This document shows, piece after piece, positions 32,497-40,319 of a stretch of DNA of 64,000 nt. The notes below the pieces were generated by a model that saw only the letters and a list, made by a program, of their open reading frames with translations, was not told where the DNA came from and searched no databases. This DNA is from Streptomyces colonosanans (lineage in GTDB: Bacteria; Actinomycetota; Actinomycetes; Streptomycetales; Streptomycetaceae), in contig NZ_MLYP01000007.1 of assembly GCF_001866645.1 (NCBI RefSeq), positions 1 through 64,000 on the forward strand. Direction: 5' to 3'. How positions within the stretch are numbered: position 1 is the first letter of the stretch; each line of letters begins with the position of its first letter. The position numbers were made by a program, and so were the translations under genes.

Positions 32497-33075
32497 TCAG
32501 CGTACGACGGCGCAGAGCACGGGCCGGGTCGATCCGGCGCCGCGGTGCCGGCTCACCGCATGCCGTGTGCCCCTGACGAACGGTGAGCCTGAAGGCGGTT
32601 CGGCAGAGGCCCATGCCCCTGTCGGTGAGGAAGAGCGCGAAGACCCAGTACCCGTCAGCCGCGTTGAGTTGCACCAGGCGAACAGGTCGGTCGGACCGGC
32701 CGCGGAGTTGCCTACGTGTTCGACAGCCACCACGGCGGCCACGATTCCCGCCACGGTGGTCCCGGAGAGAATGAACCACACCAGAGAAGCCGTGTGCGGC
32801 TTCACCTTGATGCCCGGATTCTGCTCCTGCTTCAAGATGTCGGCTGCGACCCACTTCTTCACCGGGACGAACATGATGAGGAACATCAGCAGGCCGGATG
32901 TGTACACGTACAGGGTGACGGAAAGGGAGTAGCTCTTCACTACCGCATACATGATCAGAGTCATGCCCCCCGCGAGAGGACCGAAAGAGACGCTCTTCTT
33001 CGCCTTCGGTGTCGGCATCACCCAGCGCATCACGCCAATGTGGACCGGAGTGACGGCGGCGGCAATGACGGCCAA
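32497..33075 (-). pseudogene. Membrane protein gene with a probable frameshift
   Basis: From 33075 the frame encodes natural-looking membrane protein sequence: MAVIAAAVTPVHIGVMRWVM, GPLAGGMTLIMYAVVKSYSL, SGLLMFLIMFVPVKKWVAAD and SLVWFILSGTTVAGIVAAVV. After GPTDLFAW (near 32675) it turns into low-complexity Ser/Gly/Pro text, while the neighbouring frame continues sensibly with LNAADGYWVFALFLTDRGMG to about 32575. A one-base indel near 32670 explains this. G+C and codon bias are lower than in neighbours, so it may be foreign. Family not recognised. A sequencing error would give the same picture. Confidence 0.5.
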
Positions 33076-33179
33076 GCATACGCGGGCAGGGACAGGAACA
33101 AGGTTCGTCCTTCCGGAATGGAACGCGATGCGTACGGTCTGTTCATGTTGAAGGCGCGCGGCAATGACGACGGCGCGTT

Positions 33180-33509
33180 TCAGGCCGGTGGTCTCGCCGC
33201 TCTTCCGGAGCGCGATCCTGAGCCGGCGCCCGTGGTCCCGCGCAGGGTGACCTCAGGCGCCGCGGCAACGAGGACGACAAGGCCGCCCATGGCTCTGCCA
33301 CCTTCGGAGAACAAGGCCAGCAGCAGGGCGGCCCCGACGACCGGGAAGATCGCAATGAACAGGAAACCCACCGCGCCGAAGGGAACCCCGTTCGGTCCGG
33401 GCAGCCATGTCGCCGCCGCGAGCAGCAGCGCGAGCACGCAGAGTGCCCAGGCGAGAAGGAAGTGGACGCGGCTGCCGCGCCGCAGTAGAGACAGATCCAC
33501 CCAGTCCAT
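33180..33509 (-). CDS. Small membrane protein of unknown function
   Basis: The 109-residue protein starts MDWVDLSLLRRGSRVHFLLA and has three hydrophobic segments (about residues 15-34, 41-65 and 73-86), then a basic, Gly-rich tail. No family recognised. It precedes the frameshifted membrane-protein gene on the same strand, 104 bp away. Confidence 0.5.
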   Translation of the reverse strand: MDWVDLSLLRRGSRVHFLLAWALCVLALLLAAATWLPGPNGVPFGAVGFLFIAIFPVVGAALLLALFSEGGRAMGGLVVLVAAAPEVTLRGTTGAGSGSRSGRAARPPA

Positions 33510-33911
33510 GCGCCACCCCTCCCTGTATGTGTGCAGCCGCCTTCCGCGTGCGTAGCCGCGCTCTCTGCTGTGTCGGCGGCCCGGACAAAATCGCGTGGCC
33601 CGGCCTCAGGCGGGAGATCCCTCACCGGCAGCCTGCGCATGCGATTCCTTGCCAGAGCCCAGCAACGGCAACAGCAACCAGACGGCATCCGGGGCGCCCA
33701 CGCCGCCGCAGCCCTGGGGGGTCGGCCTGTGCTGGTCAGCCCCGCTCGGCCGTGGACACCGGGCGCGTTGGCGGACCGGAAGGCGGCCTGCCCGCTGCCG
33801 GGGCTCGGCCCTCGCCATGACGTGCGAGTCCGCGAACCGTCGCGTTCCGGCAGCAGACCCCACCGGAAATAGAGATGATCGGAAGTCGACCAGGCTCCTA
33901 ATCTGACTGGC
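33510..33911. other. 402-bp gap before the S66 peptidase
   Basis: Open frames here are short and compositionally poor on both strands. I see no RNA gene, clear hairpin or promoter. It separates a minus-strand membrane-protein gene from the plus-strand peptidase, so both promoters should lie here. Confidence 0.4.
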
Positions 33912-34958
33912 ATGACCTCACCCGCGTATCCGCCCAAGCCCGTGCCCGGCGACCGTATAGCGATCATTTCGCCCGGGTCCGGTCTGCCGGGTCCTCTCCC
34001 CCTTCCTCACGAGCTGGGGCTCAAGCGGCTGCGTGAGGATTTCGGCCTCGAACCGGTGGAATACCCGAGTACACGCAAGATGGGCTCCACACCCAAGGAG
34101 CGCGCCGACGACATTCACGCCGCGTTCGCCGATCCCACGGTCAAGGCGGTGATGGCCAGCATCGGCGGCGACGATCAGATCACCGTTCTTCCATTGCTGG
34201 ATCGCGAGCTGATCCGCGCCAATCCCAAACCGTTCTTCGGCTCGAGCGACAACACCAATCTGCTGGCCTTCTTGCACAATCTGGGCATTGTCGGCTATCA
34301 CGGTGCCTGCGTGATGACCGAGATCGGCCGCCCGTACGCGCTTCATCCCCTGACCGCTGATTCGGTACGCGCGGCCCTGTTCACCTCGGGTCCATACGAA
34401 CTCCGCCCCGCCGAGCTCTACCGCGACACCGACCGTGACTGGGCCGACCCGGCCACCTTCGAGAGGGAACCGGACTCGCAGCCCGCCGGCGGCTGGATCT
34501 GGCACCAGCCCGACCAAGTCGTCAACGGCCGTGCCTGGGGCGGCAATCTGGAGATCTTGTCGTGGCTGCTGATGGCCGACCGCGAGATCGAGCGCGACCC
34601 CGCCGCCTACGAGGGTGGTGTGCTGTTCCTGGAGACGTCAGAGGAATTGCCGAGCGCGCAGGAGGTCTTCCGGATCCTGCGCAACATGGGGGAACGGGGC
34701 CTGCTGGCTCGCTTCCCGGCCCTGCTGATGGCCCGTGCCAAAGCGTGGTCCTTCCAGCAGCCGAACACCATGGAGGACAGGCGGCGTTATGCCGCTGAGC
34801 AGCGGGACGCGGTGCTGCGTGCGCTGGCGGCGTATGCCGCGCGCACCATGGCGGTGTTCGACGTCGACTTCGGGCACACCGATCCCCAACTGGTGATCCC
34901 GTACGGCGGATCGGTCAGCGTGGACGGCCCGGCGCGGCGGATCACGGTGACGTACTGA
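33912..34958 (+). CDS. S66-family LD-carboxypeptidase / MccF-like protein
   Basis: The 348-residue serine peptidase starts with PVPGDRIAIISPGSG, then shows the nucleophile elbow FFGSSDNTNLLAF (Ser), GGNLEILSWLL (Glu) and VDFGHTDPQLVIP (His), the Ser-Glu-His triad of S66. Family members either cut LD-tetrapeptides in cell-wall recycling or detoxify microcin C7-like and related aminoacyl-nucleotide compounds (MccF). The GSSDNTN signature looks closer to MccF-like proteins. No signal peptide, so cytoplasmic. Isolated in a decayed region. Confidence 0.85.
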   Translation: MTSPAYPPKPVPGDRIAIISPGSGLPGPLPLPHELGLKRLREDFGLEPVEYPSTRKMGSTPKERADDIHAAFADPTVKAVMASIGGDDQITVLPLLDRELIRANPKPFFGSSDNTNLLAFLHNLGIVGYHGACVMTEIGRPYALHPLTADSVRAALFTSGPYELRPAELYRDTDRDWADPATFEREPDSQPAGGWIWHQPDQVVNGRAWGGNLEILSWLLMADREIERDPAAYEGGVLFLETSEELPSAQEVFRILRNMGERGLLARFPALLMARAKAWSFQQPNTMEDRRRYAAEQRDAVLRALAAYAARTMAVFDVDFGHTDPQLVIPYGGSVSVDGPARRITVTY

Positions 34959-35018
34959 CGGTTCTGGGCGTCGTCCAAGAACTCACGGTAGGCATCACTG
35001 GCGGCGAACTGGCCGCCC

Positions 35019-35375
35019 GTGGTGCCCTTGCCTGCTCATCGGGGGGGCACCAACACACTCTCCGGCGGCCGGCGCCAGCGGCTGGTGATCGCCCGCGCGC
35101 TCGTCGCGCGGCCGCGCCTCGTCTTCTTCGACAAGGCGACCAGCGCGCTCGACAACCCGACGCAGGGCCTGGTCGCGGAGTCCACCCGCCGACTCGAAGC
35201 CGCCCGTCTCGTCACCGCGCACCGACTGTCGACGGTGCTCGACGCGGACCGCATCGTCGTGACGGACCCGGGCCGCGTCGCGCAGCAGGACCCGTACGAG
35301 GGGTTGCTGACCGAGACGGACGGGCTGTTCGCCCGGCTCGCCGGTCCGCAACTCGCCGCGCAGGGTCAGGAATGA
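35019..35375 (+). pseudogene. C-terminal remnant of an ABC-exporter ATPase domain
   Basis: Only the last third of an ABC ATPase is present: the signature LSGGRRQRLVIARALVARP, a Walker B region LVFFDKATSALDN and the H-loop VTAHRLSTVLDADRIVV. Walker A and the membrane domain are missing, and an in-frame TAG at 34989 closes the frame upstream. The catalytic Glu of Walker B (normally LLDEATSALD) is Lys here. The type resembles peptide or bacteriocin exporters. It follows the S66 peptidase gene; a link to peptide-antibiotic export is speculative. Confidence 0.75.
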
Positions 35376-35510
35376 CCGGCGCGCCCTCCTGTCCGAACTG
35401 CCGCACGGTGAGCGGACTTTGCCGAAGCCGTTCCGGAGATCCGAACGAACTGGAAAGATCACCTACGTGACGCCGGTTGCGCCGGCCATCTGCACCGAGG
35501 GGGAGTAGAC

Positions 35511-35693
35511 ATGGACCAGCGACCCACCACGCGAGCCCGGTTCAACTGGTGGCTGCCGAGCCTGTACGCCGCGGCGATCGTCCTGACGGCGTCCTTCGGC
35601 ACCGGCTCGGCGACGGGCATCGTCGCCACGGTGGGCGGCGTGCTGCTCGGCCTGTACTACGGCTTCGGCGCACGTCTGGGCCGCCGCGGCTAG
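35511..35693 (+). CDS. Small membrane protein
   Basis: The 60-residue protein starts MDQRPTTRARFNWWLPSLYA and has two hydrophobic segments (residues 15-28 and 33-52) with a basic end. A good RBS (GGGGGAG) precedes the ATG. Function unknown; similar small proteins are common in Streptomyces. Its TAG stop is the start of a repeat related to the end of the 24.5-kb foldback element. Confidence 0.6.
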   Translation: MDQRPTTRARFNWWLPSLYAAAIVLTASFGTGSATGIVATVGGVLLGLYYGFGARLGRRG

Positions 35694-35785
35694 TGCTGTG
35701 ACCGGAAAGGTTTGCCGGAAAGCTCGCGGCGTCCGGTGCTGGGGACACCTCCCCCGCCCTTCAGGCAGTGGGGGAACATCGCAAG
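35690..35785. repeat. Solo end of a foldback-type repeat
   Basis: From CTAG at 35690 the sequence TGCTGTGACCGGAAAGG... matches the inner side of the 24447 repeat at 18 of 23 positions, and a ggggacacctcccccg...gtgggggaac segment follows. No matching inverted end is found downstream, so this is a truncated or single-ended copy. Confidence 0.5.
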
Positions 35786-35851
35786 GCGGAGCATCACCCG
35801 CGTACCGGATGTATTCGGTCAGCGCCTGATCAGGCGGGAGGGAGGCCTGGT

Positions 35852-36496
35852 TCAGTGCATCGGCTGGAATGTCAGCTGCTTGACCCGCCGAAGGAACGGC
35901 GCCGTCCTGACGTGCTGAGCGCCCTCCAACTGCCCCAGTCTCCCGCTGAGATGCGTATAGAGGTCCGCGATGTCGCGGGTCATGGCCACCGTGATCACAT
36001 TGCTTGGTCCGGATGTCGCGGCGGCGAACGCGATCTGAGGATGGGCTGCGAGCGCACGACCCGCCGTGTCCAGGGCCGAGGGTGCGGTGGTGATATCGAG
36101 CTCACCCACAGTGACAAGCGCCCCCTGCTCGTCCCTTGATCCATCAATCGCTCGCCCCCTGGGCCGGTGTCCCGCCGGTGCGCGGATCCGGTCTCTCGCC
36201 GGTAACTCAGCGTGGATGCTCGGCCGGACCTCCACGATGGCGTCGGCGTCCTCCTGGTCGCCCTCCTCGTCGCGCCAGAGGTAGACCCGCACGTGCTTCG
36301 CCCGGTGTAGGCCGCGCACCTTCCACTCGGTCATCAGGTCGGCGACGACGAGGGAAAGGGCGTACTGGGGGCCCTCGCTCGAATCGTCGGCGGTGATCGT
36401 GCCCCGCCACCGTTCGAGGTCGCTGCCGTAGGGGCGCCATCCCTCCGAGCCGTGCGGCTCGAACACCCGGTACACCCAGTCCGTCTCGGTGCCCAT
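35852..36496 (-). CDS. Chimeric ORF: hypothetical N-terminal part fused to an Lrp/AsnC ligand-binding domain
   Basis: The 214-residue frame has two unlike parts. Residues 1 to about 95 (MGTETDWVYRVFEPHGSEGW ... EVRPS) look like a small Streptomyces protein of unknown function. Residues about 125-214 (SALDTAGRALAAHPQIAFAA, MTRDIADLYTHLSGRLGQLE, TAPFLRRVKQLTF) are a typical Lrp/AsnC RAM domain, but no helix-turn-helix precedes it. The join (about residues 96-123) is low complexity. Two truncated genes fused by a deletion explains this best. Whether a protein is made is unknown. Confidence 0.6.
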   Translation of the reverse strand: MGTETDWVYRVFEPHGSEGWRPYGSDLERWRGTITADDSSEGPQYALSLVVADLMTEWKVRGLHRAKHVRVYLWRDEEGDQEDADAIVEVRPSIHAELPARDRIRAPAGHRPRGRAIDGSRDEQGALVTVGELDITTAPSALDTAGRALAAHPQIAFAAATSGPSNVITVAMTRDIADLYTHLSGRLGQLEGAQHVRTAPFLRRVKQLTFQPMH

Positions 36497-36526
36497 AGCT
36501 CCGATCCTGCCACGGCAAGGAGCACC

Positions 36527-36841
36527 ATGCGCCGCATCGGATCCACCACCGCCGAGCGCGGGTCGACCGGCTACACCAAGCGCCCCGACGTCTTTGAGCT
36601 GGGCGACGGGTCCTTCTTGGTCATCGGCAAGGTGCCCGCCGCCGGGCAGGCGCCGACTGCCGAGCAGCGGCGCGCGATGGGCGCCTCCATCGGCGCCAAC
36701 GAGCGGACGGTGATCCTGCCGTGCGACAAAGGTTGCAAAATCGCGTCGGACTCGGCGAGACCCTTGCCGAGGGCCGTGGAGGCGAGGTTCCAGGTGACCG
36801 TGCTCTCATCGATCTCGCCTTCGACCACGCCGAAGCTGTAG
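36527..36841 (+). pseudogene. 5' part of a small hypothetical gene, 3' end lost
   Basis: The frame starts MRRIGSTTAERGSTGYTKRP and reads PDVFELGDGSFLVIGKVPAA and GANERTVILP, natural text I associate with small Streptomyces proteins encoded beside the one fused at 35852-36496. After about 36722 it runs antisense through another gene fragment and loses protein character. It diverges from the chimeric ORF with a 30-bp gap. Confidence 0.5.
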
Positions 36842-36846
36842 CGCAT
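36725..36846 (-). pseudogene. 5' fragment of an unrecognised gene
   Basis: A GGAAGG ribosome binding site 7 nt before an ATG at 36846 starts MRYSFGVVEGEIDESTVTWN and LASTALGKGLAESDAILQPL. The text then breaks at about 36725, exactly where the opposing plus-strand gene also breaks. Both genes lost their 3' ends at one junction, which marks a deletion. Family not recognised. Confidence 0.45.
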
Positions 36847-36883
36847 GCTCAGGCCTTCCCGAGCGGCTGCGCTACCTGCCGCC

Positions 36884-36923
36884 GGCGCGTGAGGCCCGGG
36901 CACGACATCGGGCCTCACGCGCC
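36884..36923 (-). terminator. Terminator after the aminopeptidase remnant
   Basis: A perfect 15-bp stem (36884-36898 with 36909-36923) with a 10-nt loop, 18 bp past the stop of the M1 peptidase remnant. It is intact although the gene is broken. Confidence 0.85.
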
Positions 36924-36941
36924 GTCTGAACCAGCGGACGG

Positions 36942-37266
36942 TCAGTGACCGCCCCCGTGGCGGTCACCGTGGTCATGGATGGTGTTCGTCTCGGCGATCT
37001 TCTTCCACGACTTGGGCTGCACCCGCTCCTTCGCCGCGCTCGCGGAGATGCCCGCCCGGGCAGCGGCCGGTGAGGCAGGCTTTGACGGGGTGAACAGCCA
37101 GGTGTCGAAGAGCGCCCCGAGGTCCCTGCCCGAGACCTTCTCGGCGTACGCGATGAAGTCGGCGACGCTGGCATTGCCGCCGGCGTTCACGGTCGGCCAG
37201 CCCTTCAGAATCGCGAAGAAGTCCTTGTCGCCGATCTCGTTGCGCAGGACCTGGAGGGCCAGCGTG
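36942..37266 (-). pseudogene. C-terminal remnant of an M1-family metallopeptidase
   Basis: The frame reads LALQVLRNEIGDKDFFAILK, then GWPTVNAGGNASVADFIAYA and GRDLGALFDTWLFTPSKPAS, the end of Streptomyces secreted M1 (aminopeptidase N-like) proteins. It closes with a His-rich tail at 36942. The zinc-binding HExxH part and everything before it is missing; similarity stops near 37266 at a junction with unrelated DNA. Confidence 0.75.
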
Positions 37267-37332
37267 GATCACCCGACGGGAGGTACCCCGTCGGCAACAG
37301 GGCTGGCGTCAGTTCCCGCAGTGCGCCGCTCC

Positions 37333-37363
37333 GTGCCCCACACGTGCCCCACACGTGCCCCAC
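37333..37363. repeat. 11-bp direct repeats
   Basis: The unit gtgccccacac occurs twice and a third copy is partial (gtgccccac). The stretch lies in the otherwise featureless DNA between the aminopeptidase remnant and the small secreted protein; it is short and could be a protein-binding site or a recombination scar. Confidence 0.6.
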
Positions 37364-37538
37364 GATGCTCCCGGAAGCGTCGCCCTCGCGTTCGGGCGGA
37401 ACCTTGTTGCTGCGTGGACTCCATCGACTTGCCACGCGTCAACCGGCCTCAGACTGAGGCCGGGATCGGCTGGCGTCCAGGGCGTGTCCGACGGGTCGGC
37501 ACAGTCCCTGCGACTCTCCCGGCTACGCTCGCGCGGGA

Positions 37539-37567
37539 GCGCCCCGCAGCGCGTGGCTGCGGGGCGC
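37539..37567 (-). terminator. Terminator of the small secreted protein gene
   Basis: A perfect 11-bp stem (37539-37549 with 37557-37567) with a 7-nt loop begins 10 bp past the stop codon. Confidence 0.8.
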
Positions 37568-37577
37568 CTTGTGGGGC

Positions 37578-37793
37578 TTAGTCGACCGTCTCCCCGTCGT
37601 ACGTGCCGCCCCTGCAGGGGTTGCCCGGCAAGTCGATCCGGGGCTCTCCGCCGCCCTGCCTGCACTGATCAGGGGTGACGTAGGATGGGGCACCCTTTGC
37701 GGTGGCGGCGGTGGCGGTGGCGGCGCCTGTGAGGCCAAGTCCGGCGAGGGCTGCCGAGGCGATGACGGCGGCGAGAATTCGTCGAATGCGCAT
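37578..37793 (-). CDS. Small secreted protein
   Basis: The 71-residue protein starts MRIRRILAAVIASAALAGLG with a clear signal peptide (basic start, hydrophobic core, cleavage near ATATAATA). The mature part of about 40 residues contains two cysteines (DQCRQGGG and GNPCRGG) that could form a disulfide. Function unknown. The intact terminator and good RBS region (GGGGAACC before the ATG) suggest an active gene in a decayed setting. Confidence 0.65.
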   Translation of the reverse strand: MRIRRILAAVIASAALAGLGLTGAATATAATAKGAPSYVTPDQCRQGGGEPRIDLPGNPCRGGTYDGETVD

Positions 37794-38030
37794 TTGGTTC
37801 CCCTTTCACGGATTACCTCGGTTGGGGCACTAGCCAGCTTGAGCTTCGCCCATGTGGGTGGCACGTCTTGGTGCGCCATTCAGGTGACATGGCTGTCGGG
37901 AGCGGGGCCGCTGACCCTGCCCGCCCAAGGCCTTCGCGGCCGACTGGGAAGGCGGGACGGACGGCGGAGCGATGGCAGCTCTGAGGGTGGGGACGGTCTG
38001 CATGACGCGACCCGTCAGACACGCTCTAGT

Positions 38031-39097
38031 TGTTCTGTCCGGGGAGGTTGTAGACGGTGACAGGGCTCACGGCTGACTGGTCTTGAAATGGGTGAGGGCC
38101 TTCTGGCTCGGTGTGGATTGCGACGTCTACACCAACCGAAAGGCCCTCGTGCCCCACCGTAATGCACCCCTGACCGAGACCGGTCGCCTGCGTCTGGCCC
38201 GTTGCGTGGTCGAGGACGGCTGGCCCCTGCGCCGGGCCGCCGAGCGCTTCCAGGTCTCGCCCACCACGGCCCAGCAATGGGCCGACCGCTACCGGCAGTT
38301 CGGCGAGACCGGGATGTGCGACCGGTCCTCCCGCCCGCACACGAGTCCGCGCCGCACCCCGACCCGCACCGAGCGCCGAATCGTCAAAGTCCGGCTCCTG
38401 CGCCGGTGGGGCCCGGCCCGCATCGCCCACTTCCTGGGCCTGGCCCCCTCGACCGTGCACCGCGTGCTGACCCGCTCCGGCCTGGCCCGCCTGACCCATC
38501 TGGACCGGGCCACCGGCCAGGTCATACGCCGCTACGAACGCGAAAGGCCCGGCGAGCTGGTCCACGTCGACATCAAGAAACTCGGCAACATCCCCGACGG
38601 CGGCGGTCACAAGGCCCTCGGCCGCCCCGCAGGCCGCAAGAACCGCTCGAACGCCGGCTACAGCTACATCCACACCGCCGTCGACGACCACTCCCGCCTC
38701 GCCTACAGCGAGATCCTCACCGACGAGAAGAAGGAAACCGCCACCGCCTTCTGGACCCGGGCCCACGCCTACTTCACCTCGTGCGGGATCACCGTCGAAC
38801 GCGTCCTCACCGACAACGGCGCCTGCTACAAGTCCCACGCCTGGCGGGAAACGCTGACGCAGGCCGGGATCACCCACAAACGAACCCGGCCCTACCGACC
38901 CCAGACCAACGGCAAAGTCGAACGCCTCAACCGGACCCTGCTCGACGAATGGGCCTACGCACGCCCCTACCGCTCCGAGGCCGAACGTCGCGCCGCCTTC
39001 AGCGACTGGCTGCACACCTACAATCACCACCGCGGACACACCGCGCTCGCAGGCAAACCACCCGCCAGCCGCGTCCCCAACCTCACAGGGCAATACA
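38031..39097 (+). mobile_element. IS481-family insertion sequence
   Basis: The element runs from TGTTCTGTCCGGGGAGGTTG (38031) to a right end whose reverse complement is TGTATTGCCCTGTGAGGTTG. These imperfect inverted repeats have the 5'-TGT...ACA-3' ends of IS481 elements. CTAGT flanks the left end (38026-38030) and follows the right end (39099-39103), in line with the NCTAGN targets known for IS481. One transposase gene fills the element. It looks intact and may be active. Confidence 0.8.
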
Positions 39098-39102
39098 GCT
39101 AG
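38149..39102 (+). CDS. IS481-family transposase
   Basis: The 317-residue DDE transposase starts VPHRNAPLTETGRLRLARCV (GTG at 38149; a TTG 22 codons upstream is the alternative). An N-terminal helix-turn-helix (RRAAERFQVSPTTAQQWADR) and a second helix-turn-helix (RIAHFLGLAPSTVHRVL) precede the rve catalytic core: HVDIKKLGNI (first Asp), LTDNGACYKS (second Asp) and KVERLNRTLLDEW (Glu). All three catalytic acids are present. The stop TAG (39100-39102) lies beyond the right end, inside the CTAG target sequence, so the host DNA ends the protein. Confidence 0.92.
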   Translation: MPHRNAPLTETGRLRLARCVVEDGWPLRRAAERFQVSPTTAQQWADRYRQFGETGMCDRSSRPHTSPRRTPTRTERRIVKVRLLRRWGPARIAHFLGLAPSTVHRVLTRSGLARLTHLDRATGQVIRRYERERPGELVHVDIKKLGNIPDGGGHKALGRPAGRKNRSNAGYSYIHTAVDDHSRLAYSEILTDEKKETATAFWTRAHAYFTSCGITVERVLTDNGACYKSHAWRETLTQAGITHKRTRPYRPQTNGKVERLNRTLLDEWAYARPYRSEAERRAAFSDWLHTYNHHRGHTALAGKPPASRVPNLTGQYS

Positions 39103-39426
39103 TGCCGCGATCACGGCCGCAGGATCGCCGCCGCGTACACCACGTGAGGTTCGTCGGACTCGGGAGGCACGAAGCGAGTTCGGTCCACTTGGCTCAGGTC
39201 CGGAGTCGAACCTCAGTTGGTGGCTGAGGCTGCGAACGCCAAGATCTCAGCCCGCCTGGGACAGCACGGCTGAGCAGCCGAAAATCCCGTCCGTACGCCG
39301 TCCACGCACCCCGAGACGAGACGTTCGAACGCGAGACAGAGTAAGACAGTCCCTCGATCACAGGGGTACATGACGAAGGGCCCGTGACCTGCTGAAACAG
39401 CAGGTCACGGGCCCTTCGTTTCCGTG
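39103..39426. other. Gap between IS481 and tRNA-Tyr
   Basis: 324 bp without a convincing gene. It holds the strong tRNA-Tyr terminator at 39373-39419. Its first bases (tgccgcg after CTAG) resemble the start of the foldback repeats at 24447 and 35690, too short to be sure. Confidence 0.4.
39373..39419 (-). terminator. Terminator of tRNA-Tyr
   Basis: A perfect 21-bp stem (39373-39393 with 39399-39419) with a GAAAC loop lies 7 bp past the tRNA-Tyr 3' end. It is the longest perfect hairpin in the window. Confidence 0.9.
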
Positions 39427-39508
39427 TGGCGGCGCTAGGATTCGAACCTAGGAAGGCTGAGCCGGCAGATTTACAGTCTGCTCCCTTTGGCCGCTCGGGC
39501 ACACCGCC
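39427..39508 (-). tRNA. tRNA-Tyr (GTA anticodon)
   Basis: An 82-nt tRNA with a long variable arm: acceptor GGCGGTG pairs with CGCCGCC, the anticodon stem-loop GCAGACTGTAAATCTGC carries GTA, and the T arm is CTAGGTTCGAATCCTAG. The long variable arm is typical of bacterial tRNA-Tyr. I see no duplicated 3' end nearby that would mark an attachment site. Confidence 0.96.
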
Positions 39509-39732
39509 AAGTTGTTGTCGAGGAGGCCGCGTTTCTGCGGTGCTCCCTGGCAACGACGTAAACGATACCTGATGCGTAGGGGTGCTTCGCCACCCGATAG
39601 ATCAACGCCCCGACGGGCGAGGGATGGCTAGGCTTATGCGGATGCGGCCCGGGATCCACGCCGGGCCGGGCGGCCGCTCTCCCGCACGCCGATACGCATC
39701 CCGATCCATCCCGATACAAGGAGCCACAGGAC

Positions 39733-40221
39733 ATGGCCGACTCCAGTTTCGACATCGTCTCGAAGGTCGAGCGGCAGGAGGTCGACAACGCCCTCAACCA
39801 GGCCGCCAAGGAGATCTCTCAGCGCTACGACTTCAAGAACGTCGGCGCCTCGATCGCCTGGTCCGGCGACAAGATCCTGATGCAGGCCAACTCCGAGGAC
39901 CGAGTGAAGGCCATCCTCGACGTCTTCCAGTCGAAGCTGATCAAGCGCGGGATCTCCCTGAAGTCGCTGGATGCCGGTGAGCCGCAGCTCTCCGGCAAGG
40001 AGTACAAGATCTTCGCCTCGATCGAGGAGGGCATCTCCCAGGAGAACGCGAAGAAGGTGGCGAAGATCATCCGCGATGAGGGCCCGAAGGGCATCAAGGC
40101 GCAGGTGCAGGGCGACGAGCTGCGCGTCACCTCGAAGAGCCGCGACGACCTGCAGGCCGTGATCGCCCTCCTGAAGGGCAAGGACTTCGACTTCGCGCTG
40201 CAGTTCGTGAACTACCGGTAG
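39733..40221 (+). CDS. YajQ-family cyclic-di-GMP-binding protein
   Basis: The 162-residue protein starts [20 protein letters not shown] and ends [15 protein letters not shown], the standard YajQ length and ends. The family folds as two ferredoxin-like domains; some members bind cyclic di-GMP and act as regulators, and others are described as nucleic-acid binding. RBS AAGGAG at good distance. Isolated gene with a strong terminator. Confidence 0.93.
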   Translation: MADSSFDIVSKVERQEVDNALNQAAKEISQRYDFKNVGASIAWSGDKILMQANSEDRVKAILDVFQSKLIKRGISLKSLDAGEPQLSGKEYKIFASIEEGISQENAKKVAKIIRDEGPKGIKAQVQGDELRVTSKSRDDLQAVIALLKGKDFDFALQFVNYR

Positions 40222-40250
40222 AACTTTCGGCGGTTCGGTGACCGTACGAG

Positions 40251-40289
40251 GAAGGGTGGTCACCCCAGCGCACGGGGTGACCACCCTTC
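40251..40289. terminator. Terminator between yajQ-like gene and the GlsB-type gene
   Basis: A perfect 16-bp stem (40251-40266 with 40274-40289) with a 7-nt loop between two converging genes (stops at 40221 and 40320). It can serve both directions. Confidence 0.88.
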
Positions 40290-40319
40290 TCTGCTGCCGG
40301 CTGCGGCTTCGAGGGGCCT

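Noticed and set aside
33595..33906. Plus-strand frame before the S66 peptidase
   Set aside because: Composition is random-like and no start signal or family is seen.
38026..39114. 362-codon minus-strand frame over IS481
   Set aside because: Mirror frame of the transposase, Gly/Val rich with no motifs.
39427..39508. tRNA-Tyr as an integration site for the accessory region
   Set aside because: No duplicated tRNA 3' end and no integrase gene is seen in the window.
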